Origin: Pedobacter frigiditerrae
GTDB taxonomy: Bacteria; Bacteroidota; Bacteroidia; Sphingobacteriales; Sphingobacteriaceae
DNA length: 64,000 nt
NCBI RefSeq assembly: GCF_004331645.1
Contig: NZ_SJSK01000001.1
Coordinates: forward strand, 496,001 to 560,000
Reading direction: 5' to 3'
Of this stretch, positions 57,097 to 64,000 are shown piece by piece (the first letter of the stretch is position 1; each line of letters starts with the position of its first letter). The notes under the pieces are model-generated. The model was given only the letters and a program-made list of their open reading frames with translations. It was not told where the DNA came from and did no database searches. The position numbers were made by a program, and so were the translations under genes.

Positions 57097-58986
57097 TTAC
57101 CATCCAGGGTTTTGTGCAAACTCCTTATACATATTTACATCTGCTCTTTTTAATGGCAGCCAGTAATGCTTTTCAGTAAATGGTCTTTGTAAGATTACAC
57201 GCTCACGATAATTTACCACTTTGTTTAATTTGGTATCGGCAGCTGGGTTTAAGGTAGCAGCTCGGTCAAATTCTGCTGCAGTTTTTAATGTATATGGCAC
57301 CTCAGCCAATAAGCGCCAGCGGCGAAGATCATTGAAACGATGTCCTTCAAAGGCAAGTTCAACGGCACGTTCACGTCTTACTTCTTTCATGAACTCTGTA
57401 GTTGAGCCTAGAAACTGTGCGGCAACACGTCCAACACCTGCTCGATCACGGATTACATTGATGGCATCAACGGCTGATTTACCAAAACCATCTGTAGTTG
57501 CGGTTGCAGATTCGTAACCTGTAGCAGCTGCTTCAGCATACATTAGGTAAATGTCTGCCAAACGCATGTACGGAACTTTAATGTTCAAGTTCTGTCCATA
57601 ATTCCAACCCTGATCAAAGTTATTGGCAGTTCGAGGCACAAATTTGAACATCAAATATCCTGTTCGGCTACCAGAACGGTCGTCTCTATAACTTCCGCTT
57701 GTAAACAAGTTGGCGTAACGATGCGCCTCCATGTTAGCCGCAAGTGTTCCCTGTACAACCTTAACCCCATCATAAATGATATCGTTATAAAACCTAGGGT
57801 CGCGGTCACGCCATGGCGATTGTGGGTCATATCCAGAACCACTAGGATCTGCCGTTGCAGAATTTGCAATAGGCAAACCGTTTTTCATCCCATAATAATT
57901 AACATAGTTTGCGGTAGGGGCAAACACTAGCGCATCAGCACCTACAATTGCAGGGGTATATTGTTTCGCCGTACCATAGGTAGAGCCATGAGCACCCCAA
58001 TATGGACCAGAGAAAATCGCTTCAGTACCTCCTGGCAAGGCGAAGTTTTGTCCCATGGTGTAAAAGTTGGTGCTGTATTGATTAAATGGCAACAACTTGT
58101 GAGGGGCAGCACCACTTTCTGTTAGTTTTAACAGTTCGGCAAATGCTGCTGCAGCTTTTTTACTTAGTTCGGCATTATAGGTTTTGCTGCCTGTAGACTC
58201 GAAGTTCATCAAAGGACTTGCTGCCCAAAGATAATTTTTGCCTAAATAGCCCAAAGCCATGATTTTGTTGATACGTAACTGATTTTTACCAAGCGTTTGA
58301 ATTCCTGCTGTGGTATTATCCCAGTTAATTGGTAATAAATCAGCGGCTTGTCTTAAATCTAGCGCTGCCTTTGCTGCACATTCTTGGTATTTTAATCTTG
58401 GAAGCCTAAATGGCTCATCAGAAGGTAATACTTTATCTATATATGGTAATCCGCCAAAATATTGAATCAGCATGAAATGAAACCATCCACGGAAAAACAA
58501 AAGCTGACCCTTGATCAAATCACGTTCTTCTGGTGTTGCATTTACCATTAAGTTCAGATTCTCTAAACCTAAATTGGCCTTACGAATTCCGTACCAAGCT
58601 AGTGGGTATAGGCCTTTGGTAAATCTGTCGTTGTTGGTATTGGCACCGGCATTATCCATAAATCCCGCTCCCCAACCATCAAACTCTCTTTGCCAGCCCC
58701 AAAAATCGCCATTATCAATTTTATTAACGAAGTGGAAATTTTGTACCGTTGATTGGATTTCATCTTCACCCCAGTTAAAGCTATTTGTCCAATAGCGATT
58801 GGTAAAGTCTGGAATGCAATTATAAAGTTCTTCTGTATAGCCTTGAAAACTTCTAAAGTCCTTGAAAGCTGATTCAGCAGATACGATTGCTTCTGGATCT
58901 CTATCCAAATATTTTTTACAGGATACCATCCCGCTTCCTACCCAAATAAATCCTATCATTAATAGGCATTTTGTATATTTTTTCAT
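57097..58986 (-). CDS. xusB: SusD-like lipoprotein, XusB
   Basis: A 629-residue lipoprotein (IGFIWVGSGMVSCKKYLDRD, Cys23). SusD features: DLIKGQLLFFRGWFHFMLIQYFGGLPYIDK, YMRLADIYLMYAEAAATGYE, NVIRDRAGVGRV, VRRERAVELAFEGHRFNDLRRWRLL, ending NPGW. It follows xusA by 11 bp and precedes xusC by 34 bp. First SusD of the tandem pair, so partner of XusA. Confidence 0.93.
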   Translation of the reverse strand: MKKYTKCLLMIGFIWVGSGMVSCKKYLDRDPEAIVSAESAFKDFRSFQGYTEELYNCIPDFTNRYWTNSFNWGEDEIQSTVQNFHFVNKIDNGDFWGWQREFDGWGAGFMDNAGANTNNDRFTKGLYPLAWYGIRKANLGLENLNLMVNATPEERDLIKGQLLFFRGWFHFMLIQYFGGLPYIDKVLPSDEPFRLPRLKYQECAAKAALDLRQAADLLPINWDNTTAGIQTLGKNQLRINKIMALGYLGKNYLWAASPLMNFESTGSKTYNAELSKKAAAAFAELLKLTESGAAPHKLLPFNQYSTNFYTMGQNFALPGGTEAIFSGPYWGAHGSTYGTAKQYTPAIVGADALVFAPTANYVNYYGMKNGLPIANSATADPSGSGYDPQSPWRDRDPRFYNDIIYDGVKVVQGTLAANMEAHRYANLFTSGSYRDDRSGSRTGYLMFKFVPRTANNFDQGWNYGQNLNIKVPYMRLADIYLMYAEAAATGYESATATTDGFGKSAVDAINVIRDRAGVGRVAAQFLGSTTEFMKEVRRERAVELAFEGHRFNDLRRWRLLAEVPYTLKTAAEFDRAATLNPAADTKLNKVVNYRERVILQRPFTEKHYWLPLKRADVNMYKEFAQNPGW

Positions 58987-58997
58987 AACAATCTCGA

Positions 58998-61900
58998 TTA
59001 GAAAATAAAATTAGCACCCAGGTTATATCGCTTTACAGTAGGGTAAGCTCCTTGAGATGCCCAGCCTTGTCCGCCTGCACCTTGATAGTTGGCTTCCCTA
59101 TCATCAGGCATCTTGGTCCAAACATGTAGGTTGTTTCCGTTTACAAATACACGTAAACTAGATATACCCATTTTTTTAATCCAGTCTTGCCTAAATGTGT
59201 AAGCCACCTCAGCATTCTTTAGCCTTAGGTAAGATCCATCAAACATGAATCTGTCTGCCCTGAAATAATCTGCCGGGGTAGATTCCCACCTTGGCATTGG
59301 GCCATCTGGGTTTGTATTGTCTTTAGACCAGTAACTTCCCTCATCATAAGCCACTGTATTTTTTCCTGAGAAGGATCCCAATACTACTTGACGGGTAACA
59401 TTATTTACACCATAAAACTGTGCAAATACGCTAAAGCCTTTCCATTCGAAACCAATGGTTGCATTGTAGGTGTTTTGTGGCGCTCCAGAATATCCAAATG
59501 GAATATTATCATTGGCATCAATTATCCCATCTCCATTGTAATCCACTATATGATAGTTTCCTGGAATTTTTTGTTGGTCATTTGCATTGTGCATGGTACT
59601 TCCATAAAGCTGATCCCAAGTATTGTAATAACCTTGGCTTACGTAAGAATAGGCTTGCCCAATCTGTTTATCAATAGGTTTCGAATAAAGTGGTAATAGT
59701 TGAGCCACATCTGCATCAATTACCTTGTTTTTGGCATGGGTATAGTTGATATTACTCCATACCGTTAGGTTTTTATTTATTTTCTTGTTAATGCGAAGAT
59801 CAATTTCATAACCCCTTGACTGCACCTTACCTACGTTAAAAGTAGGCGGAGAGGCTCCATAATAACTCGGTACCGCCCTGGCTGTACCTGTTAAGATGTC
59901 GCTACGATCATCTTGGAAAAAATCAACACTTCCAGAAATCATATTTCCAAAAAAACCGAAATCTAGTGCAATATTCTTTTTCACTACTTTCTCCCAACGA
60001 ACATTTGGGTTACCCACACCAGTTTCTCTATACCAGTTGTATGGACTTTGTTCGGCTGCTTCACCAGTAACACCTAGTGGTGTAGTTCCACCGAACGCCC
60101 AGTTGGTTAAAAATGCAAATCGAGGGGATCCACCATCATCTCCAATCTCTCCATACGACCCACGTAATTTAAGTGAGCTGATGAATTTTATAGGTTTCAT
60201 GAAAGCCTCTTCAGAAATCATCCAGCCAAGTCCGCCAGAAGAAAAGAAATCAAAGCGGTATTCAGGACCAAATTTTTCTGATCCGTTGTAGGCACCGTTA
60301 TATTCTAAGCTATATTTACCTTTGTAATTATAAGTTGTACGAAACACCCAATCTTCTCTATATGAAGGGATGATACTTCCGATAGCGCTATTATCTCTAC
60401 TCCAAAGCCCCATAGCGGTAAGATTATGGTTCTGTGCAATTGTTTTTGAGTAGTTCAGTTGTAACTGAGTAAACATTCTACGATAGGTAGCGCCATCATT
60501 TACATCACCTGCTCTACTTGACCACCTTACGCTTTCACGCCATTCTAATTCGGTGGCAGCATCCTTGGTCTGCGAATAACTTACCACTCCAGTTTCAGGA
60601 TCAATATATTTACTTAGCGTTCCGTTATTCCTGTCATCTATTCCACGACCAGCTTCAATAAAAGTATTATCTATAGAAAGCGTTCCTTTAACATTAAGTC
60701 CTTTAACCAATGAATTTAAACTTTGATCTAGGGTAAAATCTGTAGTGATACGAGAGGTTGTGGTTTGTTGAAGACCACTTGTAGATAAAATACGAACCGA
60801 GTTTAAGCTTTGTTGTTCGTTTGGCTTATAGAATCCCCAACTTCCGTCTGAATAAACAGGAAGATAAAGGTTTGGAGCAGCAGAATAGGCAGCTGTCCAA
60901 GTGTTATAAGGATTTACATCAATCCATGGCCTACCAGACAAACCTCTAGAGCCAGAAATATTAGCTCTTAAAGTAGTAGAAGGTGTTAATTGAAAATCTA
61001 AGTTACTTCTAACGTTTAATCTTCTAAAACTATAACCTGCACTATATCCGCGGTCGTTCTCAAATCTTCTAAAAAGATCGGCCTCATCAAGGTAGTCTAC
61101 AGAAGAAAAGTATTTTACAAACGACGTGCCTCCGCTTACATTTAGATTTGCATTGTAAGACATTGCGTTATCGCGGAACAGCGTATTTACCCAATCGACA
61201 TTAGGATAACGTTCTGCTTCCTCCAAATTTGCAGGAGAACGGTACTTTTGCATTACAGCTTCTGGCAGATAGGAGGTCCAAGCCCCAGGAGCAAGTGCTA
61301 GCTCGTACTCAATGGTTTTATTTCGAGCTTGAAACATGTTATACGAATCAAGTTTACCTGGCAGTTTAGAGGCTGATTTCATGGTTGTGTTGGCAGATGC
61401 CCTAATTTCTGCTTTTCCATCGCGGCCTCTTTTTGTAGTAATCAGGATAACGCCATTTGCACCTTTTACCCCAAATACAGCAGTTGCTGATGCATCTTTC
61501 AATACAGAAACTGATGCTACCGAGCTGATATCGATATTGTTCATCGATCGCTCTACGCCATCAACTAAAATAAGTGGGCTTGCATTGTTCCAAGTACTTC
61601 TACCACGAATAAGAATTTGTGGATCTTCCTCACCAGGCATACCCGTACTAGCTGTTGTAATTACACCTGGTAAATTTCCAGTTAAGGCTGCCCCTAAACT
61701 AGATACCCCACCGGTTCTTTCTAGTACTTCGCTTGTAGTTTGTGTAATTGCCCCAACTACACTTTGTTTCTTTTGCACACCGTAACCAACAACGATTACT
61801 TCGCCTAACTGGTCGGTATTGTCTTTTAATGTTACTTTAACAGTTGTTTTGCCTGCCACATTCACATCTTGGGTTTTCATACCCACGTACGCTACAGTTA

Positions 61901-62171
61901 TGATTTGTCTGTCGGCAGTTACCTCTATAACAAATTCGCCGTTTGCATCACTTTGTGTCTTAACACTGGTACCTTTTAAGGTGATGGTTGCACCAGAAAT
62001 AGGACCCTGTTCATCAACTACAGTTCCTGTTATTTTTCGTCGCTGTTGTGCCGCAGCATGATCAACCAAAAGTAAGGAAGCCATTAGTGTTAAATAAATT
62101 ACGAGCAGCGCCTGCTTATACCTCCAATACTTGGAGTGCACAGCAATACCCGTTTTGGTATTTTTTTCCAT
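58998..62171 (-). CDS. xusA: SusC-like TonB-dependent transporter, XusA
   Basis: A 1057-residue protein; signal at ~20-42 (LLVIYLTLMASLLLVDHAAAQ), CarboxypepD_reg-like domain (RRKITGTVVDEQGPISGATI), TonB box (LGEVIVVGYGVQKKQSVVGA), plug (SPLILVDGVERSMNNIDISS, VASVSVLKDASATAVFGVKGANGVILITTKRG) and barrel ending RYNLGANFIF. It heads the xus operon, which runs xusA-B-C-D-E-xyn10C with small gaps and one terminator at the end. The regulator (usually an HTCS) is not in the window and may lie beyond 64 kb. Confidence 0.94.
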   Translation of the reverse strand: MEKNTKTGIAVHSKYWRYKQALLVIYLTLMASLLLVDHAAAQQRRKITGTVVDEQGPISGATITLKGTSVKTQSDANGEFVIEVTADRQIITVAYVGMKTQDVNVAGKTTVKVTLKDNTDQLGEVIVVGYGVQKKQSVVGAITQTTSEVLERTGGVSSLGAALTGNLPGVITTASTGMPGEEDPQILIRGRSTWNNASPLILVDGVERSMNNIDISSVASVSVLKDASATAVFGVKGANGVILITTKRGRDGKAEIRASANTTMKSASKLPGKLDSYNMFQARNKTIEYELALAPGAWTSYLPEAVMQKYRSPANLEEAERYPNVDWVNTLFRDNAMSYNANLNVSGGTSFVKYFSSVDYLDEADLFRRFENDRGYSAGYSFRRLNVRSNLDFQLTPSTTLRANISGSRGLSGRPWIDVNPYNTWTAAYSAAPNLYLPVYSDGSWGFYKPNEQQSLNSVRILSTSGLQQTTTSRITTDFTLDQSLNSLVKGLNVKGTLSIDNTFIEAGRGIDDRNNGTLSKYIDPETGVVSYSQTKDAATELEWRESVRWSSRAGDVNDGATYRRMFTQLQLNYSKTIAQNHNLTAMGLWSRDNSAIGSIIPSYREDWVFRTTYNYKGKYSLEYNGAYNGSEKFGPEYRFDFFSSGGLGWMISEEAFMKPIKFISSLKLRGSYGEIGDDGGSPRFAFLTNWAFGGTTPLGVTGEAAEQSPYNWYRETGVGNPNVRWEKVVKKNIALDFGFFGNMISGSVDFFQDDRSDILTGTARAVPSYYGASPPTFNVGKVQSRGYEIDLRINKKINKNLTVWSNINYTHAKNKVIDADVAQLLPLYSKPIDKQIGQAYSYVSQGYYNTWDQLYGSTMHNANDQQKIPGNYHIVDYNGDGIIDANDNIPFGYSGAPQNTYNATIGFEWKGFSVFAQFYGVNNVTRQVVLGSFSGKNTVAYDEGSYWSKDNTNPDGPMPRWESTPADYFRADRFMFDGSYLRLKNAEVAYTFRQDWIKKMGISSLRVFVNGNNLHVWTKMPDDREANYQGAGGQGWASQGAYPTVKRYNLGANFIF

Positions 62172-62208
62172 TATTTAAATCGTTTAAAGAGAAATAGAAC
62201 TTGGATAA

Positions 62209-62313
62209 TTATATCAATCCGAATTTAATAGGATTATAAAAACAGAGATTTGTACCTGTTTTAGCTGGGCAGGGGCAGATTTCTCCCGCGGTTAGATAGT
62301 AGTTTTTTGTCAT
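62209..62313 (-). CDS. Short ORF in the xusA leader (34 codons), doubtful
   Basis: ATG at 62313, stop at 62209; begins MTKNYYLTAGEICPCPAKTG and has three cysteines. It lies 38 bp upstream of the xusA start. Like the ORF at 35165-35275, it occupies the leader of a susC gene, but the two sequences are not alike. Confidence 0.25.
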   Translation of the reverse strand: MTKNYYLTAGEICPCPAKTGTNLCFYNPIKFGLI

Positions 62314-62713
62314 AGTATTAGGTTTATATTTTGGTTTTTTGATTGATTAGTTTAATGCATTTAAAAGGTTCTCATGCATTGATGTCCGCTGGGGACAGAG
62401 ACGTTAACTTGGTGCTGTCATTGAGTTCGGTTCTATATGGTTTATATTTTTGGTTACAGCTAGATAAAACCATTTGAGAAGGATACGCTCTTCATCAATT
62501 TGCATATTGATTGAAGCTATTATCGTCTACACATAATTAGCAGTGCTAAGGTCAAATTCTTAACTCAAGTGCATTGCGTTCCCAAAATAATGAGAGCGAT
62601 CGAATGAAATGTGTTAAGCGACTGATTCATAAACTGCTGCTAGGAAATGTTTTGGTCTATATTTAGTTTAACGAAACTAGTACAGCTACAATTTTTATGA
62701 TAGCACAATTGTT

Positions 62714-62746
62714 CAAATTTATACCCTGTTTGTTTAAGGATGCAAA
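62714..62746 (-). promoter_or_regulatory. Possible distal xusA promoter
   Basis: On the minus strand: TTTG (62743-62746), 21-nt spacer, TAAATTTG (62714-62721). It fits the consensus, but the leader would be about 535 nt, so this is tentative. Confidence 0.35.
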
Positions 62747-63344
62747 AACAGCATTTAAAGCATAATAAAAGGGGTTTTATTATAAAAATGTTCTATAATT
62801 ATTGAACAAATGAGATGAAAACCTATATAAAAACTACAAATTTCGCATCCATTTTAACCAAAGTCTAACGTTCTATCTTTAAAATTAGTCGGCATCGGTT
62901 GCACGGAAGCTTAAAACTGTATAAACTCCTTCATCAAGAAAACATCGAATTATAGCCCTAAGCGTACATTTAATAATGTTACATTATTTATTCAATCGGT
63001 TGCATAGAAATACTGATATTTAAGAGTCGATAGTATTATCTACTTATTTATATATATAAAGGAGTCTGCTTTATATGGGTTTTTAAAAACTTAAGGGCGC
63101 CCAAGATTAGCATATTGCGAATCGTTCAAAACATTGGATTTATACTTATATGAAACAAAGTACTTGCCCCCCTTTTTGCTGGATAAGTATCGATAAAAAC
63201 AAACAATTCATTAAAAGGGTAAATAGCTATCGCAACTTGTGTAAATGTTCAAATGTACTAGTAAAAATGATGAATTAAACCATTCGAAAAGTGTGTAGGT
63301 AGATAAATTCGCAATGTTGATTTAATTAATAAACTGACCAAAAT

Positions 63345-64000
63345 ATGAATGTGAAACTGAACAAATTACAATTAGGCATTTTACTGCTTTTTATAGGAAC
63401 CTTATTAATATCAGGCGTTAAAAAAACAGATGGACTTAAAGACTATTACAAAAAATATTTCCCCATAGGAGTTGCAGTTAAACCAAGCGACCTTAGGGGC
63501 AAAGAAAAATCACTGATCCTTGAGCATTTTAATAGTATCACTGCAGAGAATGCGATGAAAATGGGCCCAATACATCCTGGTGAAAACAGGTATTTTTGGC
63601 CAATTGCTGATTCGATCGTTGAATTTGGCGTTGCGAATAAAATAAAAGTAAGAGGACATTGTTTGGTATGGCATGCACAAACACCATTCTGGCTTTTTAA
63701 AGATTCAATAGGGCAGCCAGTTTCAAAACAAGTTTTGTTAAGCAGGATGAAAAATCATATCGAAACAGTGGTATCTCGCTACCGCGGAAAAATATATGCA
63801 TGGGATGTTGTAAATGAAGTGATTGCAGATGATACTAGTTACTACCGTAAATCGCAATTTCTTAAAATTGCTGGAGAGGATTTTATAGAAGAGGCCTTTA
63901 GATATGCCCACAAGGCAGACCCTAAAGCCATCTTATTTTATAATGATTACAATACTGAAAACGCTGCGAAAAGGGATAAAATTTATAAAATGCTTAAAAA
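63345..64000 (+). CDS. GH10 endo-1,4-beta-xylanase, 5' part (3' end outside window)
   Basis: The ATG at 63345 (MNVKLNKLQLGILLLFIGTL) starts a signal peptide without lipobox. 218 codons are visible. GH10 motifs: KKYFPIGVAVKPSDL, FNSITAENAMKMGPIHP, KVRGHCLVWHAQTP, and YAWDVVNEVIADDTSYYR (acid/base Glu), followed by LFYNDYNTE. Unlike Xyn10C there is no CBM insertion after the WHAQT motif. It is divergent from xusA and probably acts in the periplasm on imported xylan fragments. It is likely the first gene of a plus-strand xylan-processing operon that continues beyond the window. Confidence 0.92.
   Translation, partial: MNVKLNKLQLGILLLFIGTLLISGVKKTDGLKDYYKKYFPIGVAVKPSDLRGKEKSLILEHFNSITAENAMKMGPIHPGENRYFWPIADSIVEFGVANKIKVRGHCLVWHAQTPFWLFKDSIGQPVSKQVLLSRMKNHIETVVSRYRGKIYAWDVVNEVIADDTSYYRKSQFLKIAGEDFIEEAFRYAHKADPKAILFYNDYNTENAAKRDKIYKMLK

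Larger units (their letters stand above)
62172..63344. other. Long divergent intergenic region of the xylan locus
   Basis: 1173 AT-rich bases between xusA (minus) and the second xylanase (plus). It holds a 34-codon ORF (62209-62313), a possible minus-strand promoter (62714-62746) and a CTCCCGCGG word related to the dispersed repeats. No -33/-7 pair was convincing for the plus strand. The rest shows nothing clear. Confidence 0.5.

Overview
The window looks like chromosomal DNA of a soil or plant-associated member of the Bacteroidota, most like Pedobacter or a close relative in Sphingobacteriaceae. The reasons are: AT-rich DNA, tandem SusC/SusD pairs, DUF3823 and DUF1735 surface lipoproteins, three GH92 mannosidases, TTTG-N19-TAnnTTTG promoters, little Shine-Dalgarno signal, and short dispersed palindromes between genes. 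No phage, insertion sequence or CRISPR array was seen.

Layout. (1) 0-7.3 kb: housekeeping and hypothetical genes: the 3' part of a tricorn-like S41 protease, a GNAT acetyltransferase coupled to a degenerate thiamine-pyrophosphokinase-like protein, lipoproteins, and an AlkC-type alkylpurine DNA glycosylase. (2) 7.9-12.2 kb: a co-directional run of five exported proteins of unknown function closed by a strong terminator; two of them are paralogues. (3) 12.4-38.6 kb: an alpha-mannan / mannose-glycan utilisation locus. SusC, SusD and a DUF3823 lipoprotein bind and import glycans; three GH92 enzymes release mannose; an MFS porter, a ROK sugar kinase (frameshifted here) and a phosphomannose isomerase would carry mannose to fructose-6-phosphate. 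A GntR/UTRA regulator is divergent from susC. A sulfatase, an EEP-family phosphodiesterase-like protein, a phosphocholine-type phospholipase C, a CE6-like esterase and an SDR flank the core. The same 14-bp palindrome (TATGT-N4-ACATA) sits on the promoters of both susC and the sulfatase, so these probably form one GntR regulon. (4) 38.9-42.5 kb: HxlR/azoreductase pair, a hypothetical gene behind a ~250-bp array with an 11-nt period, a lone receiver-domain response regulator, and tRNA-Arg(CCT). (5) 42.6-49.2 kb: an accessory stretch next to the tRNA: an HxlR/quinone-oxidoreductase/ABM cassette, a SUKH-like protein, a protein built of three repeats, gene remnants that share a recurring peptide (TPISNSF..DLQ), and a HicAB module with a perfect 13-bp inverted repeat on its promoter. 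(6) 49.5-64 kb: a xylan locus with the conserved order xusA-xusB-xusC-xusD-xusE-xyn10C on the minus strand, and a second GH10 xylanase starting divergently and cut by the window end.

The best candidates for undescribed biology are the five-gene exported module, the 11-nt periodic array, and the accessory zone with decayed repeat-linked gene tails. All names are from reading the translated sequence; no database search was possible.
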